A stretch of 64,000 bases of DNA, taken from Bombyx mori. Taxonomy: Eukaryota; Arthropoda; Insecta; Lepidoptera; Bombycidae. The DNA is taken from positions 2,730,501 through 2,794,500 of the forward strand of contig NC_085126.1 of assembly GCF_030269925.1 (NCBI RefSeq), read 5' to 3'. Shown here in pieces: positions 12,262 to 24,000 of the stretch; position 1 is the first letter of the stretch, and each line of letters opens with the position of its first letter. A model generated the notes under the pieces. The model ran no database searches and was not told the DNA's origin. It worked only from the letters and a program-made list of their open reading frames with translations. A program made the position numbers and the translations under genes.

Positions 12262-12691
12262 CTCAGCGGTAGGCTTACCATTTCGACAAAGCGGGCACGA
12301 CACGAGAACCCTCTCATCGTGGCCGCCTTTAATTACATTGCCGATCCTGCGGACCAAATGGTAAACTGTCGACGTCGCCCAAAACACGTCATCTCGGATC
12401 CTGCCGATCCACTAACGGTGCTTTTAGGTACTTCAAGCACCGGTCACCGTCCTCGTCGAACCTGTCGCTTGCGACGAAGGGCTCGGCGGGTAAATTAACC
12501 CACAGACACAGCCCACTGAGTTTCTCGCCGGATCTTCTCAGTGGGTCGCGTTTCCGATCCGGTGGTAGATTCTGCGAAGCACTGCTCTTGCTAGGGTTCG
12601 TGTTAGCAACAACGTCAGGTTTGAGCCCCGTGAGCTCACCTACTAGCCTGGTGACGCTGACTTGGTGTCAGCATCACCAGGTAAAAAAAGC
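12262..12691 (+). mobile_element. BMC1-like LINE 3' end, long copy (~430 bp)
   Basis: Extends upstream to CGAGAACCCTCTCATCGTGG, then TTTCTCGCCGGATCTTCTCA and an A tail. Confidence 0.88.
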
Positions 12692-12801
12692 GGTATGCAG
12701 AGGCTTGTCTCTGCCCCTGGCATTGGCGACGTCCATAAGCGACAGTAATCACTCACCATCTGGTGGCCCGTATGCTCGACTACCTACAAGGATAACTAAA
12801 T
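12692..12801 (+). mobile_element. Jockey/CR1-type LINE 3' UTR fragment
   Basis: CTGCCCCTGGCATTGG .. CTACAAGGATAACTAAATAA, attached directly to the tail of the preceding element. Confidence 0.7.
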
Positions 12802-13230
12802 AAATAATTAATACCTACGTAATTCTTGTTACATGTCCAATCTCCAAATATAAAATGCTTTTAGTAGTCACTGACATAGATCACATCTCAGATGCAGACC
12901 TGGAAGCTTTATTGCAGATGTTACGATCCGTAATCCTTTTTACCAATAAGGCGAATAATTATTAAATTTTAAACTAATCTGTAATCTCTTTATCAACGAT
13001 AAACTGATTTGAATCTCTGTTGATTTATTATCTGTGCGCTGAAACAATAAATATTAAAATTAATGGAATTTTCCATTATTCTATTCCTAGTTAAAAGTTT
13101 GTAGTCTCAATAAAGTTATAGGAGTTGAATTTTTGATAGAAGCTGTCTACTTATAGCGTAATGAAATTTTCTACCTAATGCTTATATTGGCGTTTCACGG
13201 AATTTGAATTTATCAAAGCTAACTTTTAAC

Positions 13231-13485
13231 GGCCGTCTGGTGTAGTGGTAAGAGACATGGTCACTACACAAGGGGGTCGCGGGTTCGAATCCCGCCAAGG
13301 GAAGATATTTGTATGATAAATATAAATGTCTTTTCCAGGGTTATGGATGTATAATAAATATATGTAAGTGTATAAAAAAAAATCTTACATTTATTTCCGT
13401 TATCTGGTACCTGTAACACAAGTTCTTTACGAACTTATCACGGGACCAGTTAACTTGGCGTGATTGTTAGAAAATATTTATTTCT
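13231..13485 (+). mobile_element. tRNA-derived SINE (second family), copy 1
   Basis: tRNA-like head with A box (TAGTGGTAAGAG) and B box (GGTTCGAATCCC), then a ~180-bp body to GGCGTGATTGTTAG. Matches 27346-27605 along its length. Confidence 0.85.
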
Positions 13486-13927
13486 TTATTTGTTTATTGA
13501 GTTGTTCTCAATTACAGCCGTAGCTTACGGCTCATCTGATTTGAAGTTGTTACTGAAACTCAAAAGCATCAGGACTAGTATGCCACCACACGTATTGAGG
13601 TGTCCATTACTATTTCTAAGTTATTATCCACTTTATAGTTATTGTGGTTACGAACAACTGTCTGAACTTTTAATTAATAAATGTTAATCACATCACTGTC
13701 ACCTAAATACTGATTTTTAAATTAAAGGATGATATTGAAAACTCGAATCTGAATTTGGACGTGAATTCAACGGGAAAATAAATTAAAACTATAATATTAT
13801 CAGTAATTAAAACAGTGAACCTAATATGAAGTGATTTGCTTATCTATTCGGAGCCTTCATACCTGTCGCACAGTATAAACACATCAGTAAGATAGTTTTG
13901 TTCGTTCTAATAATGTGTTGTACTTAG

Positions 13928-14044
13928 TCGGTAGGTAGCGGCTTGGCTCTGTCCCTGGCATTGCTGAAGTCCATGGTCGACGGTAACCACTCACCATCAG
14001 GTGGGCCGTATGCTCGTCTGCCTACAAAGGCAATAAAAAAAAAA
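13928..14044 (+). mobile_element. Jockey/CR1-type LINE 3' UTR fragment
   Basis: CTGGCATTGCTGAAGTCCAT .. AGGTGGGCCGTATGCTCG .. AATAAAAAAAAAA. Confidence 0.8.
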
Positions 14045-14224
14045 GTATTATTGTAGGTGCTTTTTATTATTTCAGATGAGCTGGTGAATTGACCGCTGAT
14101 GTAAACATTTAGTTCAGGCTAACTGTTTTAGATCAATTATATTAGAATAAAGGATCTCCTCGACTTCATTTTTTATTTTTATTTTAATTACGCATAATTA
14201 TACTTTACGTAATTATGCGTATTT

Positions 14225-14469
14225 AGGTAGGACCTCTTGTGAGTCCGCACGGGTAGGTACCACCGCCTCGCCTGTTTCTGCCGTGAAGCAGTAATGCGTT
14301 TCGGTTTGAAGGGTGGGGCAGCCGTTGTAACTATACTGAGACCTTAGAACTTATGTCTCAAGGTGTGTGGCGCATTTGCGTTGTAGATGTCTATGGGCTC
14401 CAGTAACCACTTAACACCAGGTGGGCTCTGAGCTCGTCCACACATCTAGGCAATAAAAATAAATAAAAA
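14225..14469 (+). mobile_element. Bm1 SINE, lacking tRNA head
   Basis: GTAGGACCTCTTGTGAGTCC .. AATAAAAATAAATAAAAA. Confidence 0.92.
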
Positions 14470-15895
14470 CTTGGTTGCGACGCATTCCACAAATTTGACT
14501 ACTAACATTTATTTACACTATGTGATAATCGTTATCTTTACTGTCGTATGAAACAAAACAAGGGCTGAAGCGGACACGATTTTCTTTTATATACCGGTGA
14601 CAGATCGTATGGAGTCGTGGTGTCTTACGATGGGCATGCTTATCGAAGCTTGTTAATTGTACTTCGGTTAATTTTAAGATTGACAAAATAAGCGAGTTTA
14701 CAGGTGAGTTTTACTAATCAAATTAATTAAAATAGTATTTGCAAAATCCTGTGAAAGGTGCTAGTTATTATCAAATTACGAAATTGTTTTGTAAATAGAG
14801 TTTTTGTGTTGTTTATGTACGTACCTAGTACGTAATATATATATACGTATAAGAAATTCAAGTGATCGAAAGAATTTATGAAAACATTCATTGTCATTAA
14901 AATTTTATAAACCGATCAGAAATTGCTTGAAATATTCAACGTTGTCAAGAAAATTAGTTTATGTATTTGTTAATTGTTATTCGGCTCGGCGTTTTGTCGT
15001 TTGTCTTCGCAATGTATGTACAGATGTGCCCACATAATGAATAATAAATAATTCAATACACAGGCTGCTTAAAATTTCAAAAGTTTTTTTTTTTGTAATT
15101 ACCTATTTTGAAACTTTAAAGATGAGTTTTTTTTTGGAACGAATTTCCTTACGGCAGGCTTGGAGGAGATAGGGATTTTGCTGCGCGATCGAACTGAAAA
15201 AAATGTGATAGTAAAACCGTAAGAAAAAGTCCGTGGAATAAAACCGTTAAATGAGACGTGCGCAGGCGCGACAGTCGTATACACAAGCGAGTAGTGTATA
15301 ATACCTTTCTCTTTCTCCTTCTTTTTTTTCGGTCTCTCATCCCTTGTCTCTCTATTTTGTAATTATTTCTATTTCTATGTAATTTTATGTTGTCAAACAA
15401 AAATAAAGAGACACATTTTGTTATTTTAATTGATAATTTGAATTACGATTTTTTTTATTTTACGTAATTTATTATTTCCTAAAATACTGAATTTCCTAAA
15501 TACTTTCTTGTACTTAAATAAAAACGAATCAGCAAAATTTAAGAGAAAAATCAAGAAAACCTACATAAAATTGAGCACGATTTTTTTTCTTGCAAATTGT
15601 GTCGATTCTACATTAACCGAAGGAACTTCGTTCCTACCTGGTGTCCCACGACACCACATCTTTTTCTCTTTATGTCTATGAGTTTACCGAAATATTCTAC
15701 TGACGTTGAACACAATCTTGTTATAAGAAATCGAAAAGGCGAAAATTGTTCCCGCACATAATTCTTGATGAACATAAACATAGGTTCTTCAATATGCGTC
15801 GGATCTGGGGTGTCATTAATCTCATACAGTATTTTCAGAAAATTTTAACTTATACCCAGTCATCGTCGTCCCACCCAGTAAGTTAAGTGATTATT
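14470..15895. other. Intergenic stretch, nothing recognised
   Basis: AT-rich with several T/A runs. The short minus-strand frames near 15099-15400 are low-complexity (KKRRRKRK) and unsupported. Confidence 0.5.
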
Positions 15896-16173
15896 TGAGT
15901 CGTCTATTATCAAAGGTGGCAATCTGTGCATTTGGACAAAAGTTTTTTATTGATATGTCAATACAGATTGATTTGAATATAATCGTCTCCTTCAAAGAAT
16001 ACGGTTCAAAACCTGCATTAAATAAAGGTTAATACTTAACCTGTTATTTATCTAAGATGTCGTTCCGAAGAGTTTTGTGACTGCCAATGGAATACAAAGT
16101 CAATAATTCGTTTTTCTGATTTACCAATCATTGTCCAAAAGTCAGATTGCCGGCTTTGATAATAGTCGACTCA
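15896..16173 (-). mobile_element. MITE family 1, copy 2
   Basis: 278 bp, inverted relative to copies 1 and 3; TGAGTCG tips and ~40-bp inverted repeats. Confidence 0.85.
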
Positions 16174-16285
16174 TTTATAGTAAAAAATTCAGATCACACA
16201 TTTACGGCCTTTCCATATTTGATGCCAATTTATTCTAGAAGCCAAAATTTTATGATTTTTTGAACATAAGTAGGGTTTGTAATGC

Positions 16286-16612
16286 AATCGGAACATCGAC
16301 TAATTAATGTTTTATGGACGCTGAAAATGAAAGTGGGACCTGTGACAGAGAAGCTGAGGAGTGCACGCTTGGGATGGTATGGACATGTGATGAGACGAAA
16401 TGAAAATGAGGTTGTTAAGAGAGTGTTAACTATGAATGTGGAAGGATTTAGAGGAAGAGGTAGACCTAAGAAGAGATGGATGGATTGTGAGAAAGACGAT
16501 ATGGGTAGGAGGGGAGTGAGCGAAGAAATGGTATATGATAGAAGAGTATGGAAGGAGAAAACATGTTGCGCCGACCCCAGGTGACTGGGAGAAGGGCAGG
16601 ATAATGATGGAC
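16286..16612 (+). mobile_element. RTE-type LINE 3' fragment with ORF C-terminus
   Basis: The frame contains TEKLRSARLGWYGHVMRRNE and RGRGRPKKRWMDC, the usual C-terminus of RTE-like LINE proteins. A second copy is at 47215-47480. Confidence 0.75.
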
Positions 16613-17536
16613 GCTGAAAATGAAAATGTTGCTTACGTCCTTTTTAAAATTTTATCAGAGGCTCTAAAGGTTCTTTCTTACAGACTAATAATTAAAAGAT
16701 AGGTACTTACTTCTGAAATAAATATGAAATTAACCAATTTTGAACAGCCTGTAATTTCCTGAATATATATATAATGTAAAGATGTCAATAAATTATGGCT
16801 AACAAAGACATTCGTTCAGTTGACAAGTGTGATTGAAAAGTTCAGGTAAAACATTTTACTTCTTAAACAAAAAAATATGTACACCGAATAATTTTCTTAA
16901 ATTGAAATACAAAATTGTATTACTTTTTAGCTCAAATTCTTTTTATTATATTTTTAATTTTAGCTGTGATCTTCAACTTATTTATTTATTTATTTATTTA
17001 TAACTTCTTACACTAGAAAGTATAATGTCGGACTTAATGCCATAGGCATTCTCTAACAGTTTACCTTAGGGGAGTGCAGAGATGAAGCTTGGTAGGCGTA
17101 GTGTGAAGGTGATATTGCTTAAACATATGTGTATATATAACATACATAATATTTATAGATTCAAATACTCGTACTTAAATAAATACATATACATAAATAT
17201 ATAGATATACATATACATATCATAACTATATACATATAAACACATATATAAACAAATATTATCAATTAGATGACTCTGCTAACTCTTTGAGAAACAGTTC
17301 TCGAACCTTCACTTGACGCCGAAATATCTACATATAATTAATCGAAGTGATTATATTTAATCGAACAAACGTAATCCTTAATAAATTATTTGTATAAATA
17401 ATTATAGATTTAATAACAGATAAAAAAAAACAATATAAACATTTCGGCGGCGATCATAAAAGCATAGAGTAATTTAATAAAAATGTAGAGAAATATTTGG
17501 TATTGTTATTATATATAGTATAAGTTGCAACATAAA
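16613..17536. other. Intergenic stretch with AT microsatellites
   Basis: TTTATTTATTTA near 16979-17000 and TATACATATACATAT-type tracts at ~17165-17255. No gene was seen. Confidence 0.5.
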
Positions 17537-17730
17537 CCTGGTTACTGGACCCATAGACATCTACAACGTATATGCGCCACCCACCTTGAGATATAACTTC
17601 TAAGGTCTCAGTTGTAACTATACAAAGGCTGCCCCACCCTTCAAACCGAAACGCATTGCTGCTTCACGGCAGAAATAGGTGGGGTGTTGGTACCTACCCG
17701 TGCGGACTCACAAGAGGTCCTACCACCAGT
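17537..17730 (-). mobile_element. Bm1 SINE, tail-less
   Basis: CTGGTTACTGGACCC .. GAGGTCCTACCACCAGT. Confidence 0.88.
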
Positions 17731-17741
17731 AAAGCTAGTTT

Positions 17742-17889
17742 CAATCTACTACCAGATTGGAATGGTAACCCACTGAGAAGATCCGGCGAGAAACTCAGTG
17801 GGCTGTGTCTATGGGCTAGGCTGCATGTCGAGCTCTTCATCGCTTTCGGCGAGTTCGTCGTGAACGTTGGCCATTGCAAGAGTTCGTCT
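17742..17889 (-). mobile_element. BMC1-like LINE fragment
   Basis: AGATCCGGCGAGAAACTCAG followed by diverged upstream sequence. It lies ~160 bp before the protease start codon. Confidence 0.7.
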
Positions 17890-18050
17890 GGAAGTCATAG
17901 TACAATCTGGCGATTGCGAAACTTGCTTATTGCCGTCGGGCTGTTGGACCAGTAAGACAACTGATTCTTCCTTGGACCTCCTATCACCACCATCCACATC
18001 AGCAGCACGCTAACATCCCCTGTCATTAAATGTTAATTTGTGTTTCAGAA

Positions 18051-21000
18051 ATGTGCCTTCAACTCGTATTGGTTGTACTGGCCTTGAACGGTGTGTTATC
18101 ACAGAGCCCGGGATGCGACTTTGCGCAAAATGTAAGCATTTATTTTGTAGCATGGAGAAAAGCAACGTAACAGAAAATTTAGCTTAGAAATGACAACTAT
18201 ACAGAAAGAAATTTAAGATAAGATCCTGATTTTGTGGATCCCTTAGCGCCTCCAAGTTTACTAAAGGCCACTATGGTTAAGGTTTACTGTGGTTCTCTCT
18301 GCGTTATGTACCTACTATATGTTCCATGGTGATCTAAGAAATATCTATGATTCAACCAAGATACCTTGAATAACCATTTCAAGAGACCCGTTTTACTAAG
18401 TAAACTGGTCTTTATATATGAAATTCCCACATCTATGTTTCGCGGTGGCTTCAATGCAAGTCCTGCAAACTACGCTTCAAGATAGTAGCGATATGTGACA
18501 ACTTTTCTATACTCTTATATACTCTTCGTATATGAGTCGACTATTATCAAAGGCGGCAATCTGACTTTTGGACAATGATTGGTAAATCAGAAAAACGAAT
18601 TATTGACTTTGTATTCCATCGGCAGTCACAAAACTCTTCGGAACGGCATCTTAGATAAATAACAGGTTAACTATTAACCTTTATTTAATGCAGGTTTTGA
18701 ACCGTATTCTTTGAAGGAGACGATTATAATCAAATCAATCTGTATTGACATATCAATAAATTTTTTTTGTCCAAATGCACAGATTGCCACCTTTGATAAT
18801 AGACGACTCATATACGAGTGTTACTGTGTTACTTATAATATTTTGTACTCAAGTTTAATTAACAATATTTGGTATGTGTATGTGCATTACTATAATTCTC
18901 ATGTTGTATTTGTTATTTTAGTTATGTGTTATTTGTTCTACACACACTTATCACTTTTTATTATTATTCTCATTATCCTCACGCAGGTCTGCTGGAATAG
19001 ATTTCTTAAAGAAATAAGCAGTGCCTTTGTACATAATTTTCCTATTACTCTGTACTATATCTTTTTTCTGTGTGTACATAAATAAATATATAAATAAAAA
19101 ATTTTCATGGCCTCGGAATCGCTGAGATCTCTTAACGACGGTGACCCTATACCACCAAATGAGTTTTAGGGTCACCACATAACAATCACAACAAAAACAC
19201 ATTTGAATTGTAAATCTATAACCCTTATTACCCCAGTTATGGTAGAATGAATTTCAATTAGCTATCCGTGAAAGCCTCAGACAATCGAAGTCGATCATTT
19301 TCTTTAAAGTTCCAAACAAGGGATTGTACAGAATTATAGAAAAACAAGATAAAATCTTTAAATGATAATGAATTAAGCAATTGATTATTTTTTATTTGTT
19401 ATCTTGCGTATCTTATCACGATCCTCCATCTAAATAAGTGTTATTTAAATTAGTTTTGGCAAACAAAAGATAGCTTTTTAATTAGCTTACATGTCAACGA
19501 GCTACAAATAGAGGCTCATGTAGTTGTTACGGTCATGTTCCTTCATCTATACATGTAAATAAAATTGGAGTGTCCGTTTGTAATATTGAAATAACCGCTT
19601 TTTACTACATGCGGTATACATATATACGGTACATACACCAAAATAACATTTTTTACAATTTTTGTCTGTCTGTCTGTTTGTTCCGGCTAATTTCTGGAAC
19701 GGCTGGACCGATTTTGACGAGGCTTTCCCTGACAGGTAGCTGATGATATAAGGAGTAATTTAGGCTACTTTTTTTAGACTAGCTTCGCCCCGCGGCGTCA
19801 CCCGCGGTACGACAATAACCGCGGGTAACATCAACTATCAATAATAAAATTTAATGTTTCCGAAGCGAAGCGAGGGCGAGTCACTTGTATGTATATATAT
19901 ATCAATCAGCTTGTTCGGAACACAGACAAGCAGCCGACTATTACACTTTTGAAACCACTTTTGTAGAACACATCGAGTAATGTGTTAGTTATAGTAAAAT
20001 GACGGGTTCATTGGGCATGATTCCTCAGAGCTTTTCCCATGGAATGCACTGTACAAAAGGCACAGAAAACCAAAGTTTCAACGTAGACCGAAACTTTTTC
20101 GACTGTTTGTGATTTGGATTCGCATTATTGATGATCTGAACAAAACTCTCCTGGGGGAAATGAAATAAAAGTATCTGCACTTCGGAGTCTTGGCCCAGAG
20201 ATGGGAGTAATACCCCATATTAATCAGAACTTATGTTTTCGTACATGCAATTATGTTAATATTGACCCAGGACACCACTGACTATAACTGCTGCATTCTC
20301 ATAGTCTCTTTGTAGTAAGAATATCTTTAATTCCTATCGAGCGCAAGGTTTTCGGTTTGAAGTGATCGATTTAAAATCCTGGAACATAGTTTACTCTCGT
20401 GGTACGGGAGTGGGAATTATCCGCAACAACTCTTGCTCTCGCTGTAACTCTTACGTCCGATTATTGAGCATCATCCTGGGAACAAATATCTAATCGTTGC
20501 TAACACTCAATCCGCTCTGTTAGAGTGAGAGATCCATAGTTTCATGAATCTACAGACAGTCAGGCCATTCAAAAACTATATGCCAAATCAATTTACCCAA
20601 TAATTATTTAATAACTTCGTAGTGCCTCAAAATTAGCCAAATCGGTCCAGCCTTTCTCGAGTTTTAGCGAGACTAACGAATATCAATTCATTTTTATATA
20701 TATAGATTTACCATTTAAACCTTCTCTGGACTTCCACAAATAATTTAAGACCAAAATTAGCCAAATCGGTCCAGCCGTTCTCGAGTTTTAGCGAGACTAA
20801 ATTTAGGTATATATTATTATACTAGCTGCCCCGGCAGACTTCGTAGTGCCTCAATCGATAAATAAAAGACCTAAACTTTTGTATAAAATAAACTTAGGAA
20901 TCCGTCCGACGGGGGATACATCAAAGGAAAAACAAAATTTTTATATTCATATTTATTTATGTTATATTCATATTTATTTACCTTTTAAACCTTCTCTGGA

Positions 21001-24000
21001 CTTCCACAAATAATTCTAGACCAAAATTAGCCAAATCGGGCCAGCCGCTCTCGAGTTTTAGCCAGACTAACGAACAGCAATTCATTTTTATATATATAGA
21101 AGATAGAAGATATAACACAATAAAAATAAAATAGTATGTCTTCGATGCGAAGGGTGTTCGTATCGGCGCGGTTCCTCATGGCTTTTTCAGGTAAGAACCC
21201 TCACAAACATAATATGCTTTCAGATTGCCGTCGGAACTACGGTGGATATAAGCAGTCCGGGCTACCCTGGCAGCTACAGTCCCGGTATTCAATGTAGATG
21301 GATAACGATATGTCCCGTTGGATACAATTGTCAAATAGATTGCCCCATAATATCCATACCCCAAGTAAGTTAGTGAATATCAGGTTTCTTTTTTAAAACA
21401 CTTATTATTTCTGAGATTGCGTCACGTGTCAGTTAAGAAGCAAGAAATATAATTTACTAGAAATGATCTCTGCTGCAATTCATTTTTTGTTTCAAACTAA
21501 ACCAATAAAGGGTTAAGGTTATTAAGTAAATTATGTACATTTTTTGCCTACCTATGCTGATAGCCTTAAGAGGCTATTTCAGCTTCGCCCTAACATGTAG
21601 TTGAGCTCACGGGGCTCAAACCGGAGTGTTGCTAACACTGGCCCTAGCAAGAGCAGTGCTTCGCAGAATCTACCACCGGATCGGAAACGCGACCCACTGC
21701 GTTACCGATATATGTACATAAGTGACGATTGCCGAAGCATTTTTCGAAAAAAGTGAGTAAGAAACTATGAAATCTGCTTATGAAGTGTCCTAAAGGATAA
21801 GACGCCCGGTAACGAGGCGGCAGATACAAATTTTTCAAATGAAATACGTAAACATAACAATTGTTCCCGAGTGCCTTCCACGGTGAAGGACACTATTGTG
21901 TAATAAAAATCAAACCCAAAATTGTAATAAGCGCAATGACTCGTGGTAGGGTGTATTGAGAGCCCGTCCGAGTAAATATTATTACCAGGCCTATATTTGC
22001 CGCGAAGTAGAACCAGGTTTCGGTTTTAGGTGCGGGACAGCCGTTGTACTATAAAACCGAAACCTAGACCTCATTCATGTCTCAAATTGGGCGGCGGCAT
22101 TCGCATCATAATATCGTCTTTTCGCATTAAAAGTACAATTTTCAAAAAAATTCTTATTTTTTAACTGTTATTAACAAAATTAATACATAATTTCATCTTA
22201 CTTTAAAAGACAGATAATGTAACTTGTTAAAAAAAAAAAAAAACTTGCAAAGACGATTAATATTAAAAATATCACATTTTAAACCTCCTGTAAACTTAGT
22301 AAGTTTTGAGATTATACAGTTTTAATGCGAGAAGACGATATGTGTCCATATCTATCGGCTGCTGTAACCATTGAATAATATGTAGCCCATAAGCTCGTGT
22401 GCCAATTTAAGTAATATTTATATTTTTAATTGAAATAGCGTGAGTTGACGTAAATAATTCAAACGTTTTAATGATTCAGCCCCATAGTGATCAACAAATA
22501 CTAGCTCAACAGAAAGGGCTACAGGTGAGAAACAAAACGTTGTCTTGTAAGATATTTAATATTCATTAATTTTCGAATTTAAAATATTAAAGGCGAATGT
22601 ATGAAATGCGTATTAATTAATACATAAATAATACTAGAAATATAATGCACATTTGTTTCTGTACTTTCGTTGATAATTATAACTTGCAGGACTGTTTTGA
22701 CGGTCGATACGACCATTCCAAGGTCCTTGAATGTAATTCTTTGAATCCTAATGGCCGTGTTGTAGATGCATGAATCGCTAGATAGCGGTTTTATTTGATT
22801 TATTCAAATTACACGAAGAGAAAATGGGAGCAACCTATGACATTGCACAACAAAGTCAATGCGGCAATCAAAACAAACTTTATTGATTGACAGTATTTTT
22901 TGTTGTGTATGTATACATAGCAGTTAACGTCATCACAACTTGCAAACGTCGAATTTGGAAACCGCAACGAAAATGATTGGTGTAGTTGGGAAATTTCTCG
23001 TACGCTTTGGCGTTTTGAACCGACATCATTTACCTGTTATTATATTATGCCTTAACTCACACTCTCCTCACATTTTTTTCTCTAGTTTAAAGATTTTTTT
23101 TCTTTTTCTTTTGTTGCTTAGATGGGTGGACGACCTCACAGCCCACCTGGTGTTAAGTGGTTACTGGAGCCCATAGACATCTACAACGCAAATGCGCCAC
23201 CCACCTTGAGATATAAGTTCTAACGTCTCAAGTATAGTTACAACGGCTGCCCCTCCCTTCAAACCGAAACGCATTACTGCTTCACGGCAGAAATAGGCAG
23301 GGCGGTGGTACCTACCCGCGCGGACTCACAAGAGGTCCTACCACCAGTTATATATTCTTTAAAAAAAACTACGTAACAAATTCAAGTGATATTATTCACG
23401 TTTTCGACACGATCAGAACGAAGAAAAAACAGCAATATCAAACAAAATGAAAAGACTAATTAATATTAATAATTATATTATTAATAAAATTGTTCTAATA
23501 GATTTTTTTGAGTTTCCGATATTCTGAGCCATTGAACGCACTATCAGAGAAGACAATGCTAGGAGCAGATAGAGCTATCACTTCTTTTGGAGTTATCTGT
23601 CTACTTTCTTCGTAATTCGTTCTTAAGTATTGCTACTGGAATTAAATGACTTACCTTGACGATATACGTTTACGAGAAGATTTGTTTGAACACTTCGTGA
23701 TCATGACAACCACTTCAAAATATCCAGAACTGACTACCGCATGCATGTGGACCGGCGGTCATGTTGCTGGCGGCCGCCGGTCCGGCGTCTGGGGGACGGC
23801 GTGATGGATGTAATGTGCTCTGCGTAAACCCTGTCCCGCCGTCTCAATAGCTCCGACTGGGTTCCCGCCCGGTCCGGGGTAGGGCGCCGGCTGTGAGCGG
23901 CAGGAGTTTTTAGTGAGGTTCGACTCCCACATACCCCACCTGCTGTGCGGGTGGGGATCCGGCGATTTTCTCCTGTGGAAAGAAAAAAAAACCACATGCA

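Noticed and set aside
13231..13310. tRNA-like cloverleaf segment
   Set aside because: It is the head of a SINE repeated at 27346 with the same long tail, and the stems are imperfect; not a tRNA gene.
18711..19085. 124-codon frame after the MITE
   Set aside because: Starts inside the MITE and continues in AT-rich low-complexity intron DNA.
21136..21190. Signal-peptide-like mini-exon (MSSMRRVFVSARFLMAF) followed by GTAAG, upstream of protease exon 2
   Set aside because: It ends in phase 1 while exon 2 needs phase 0; the 18051 exon fits exactly, so this is probably chance.
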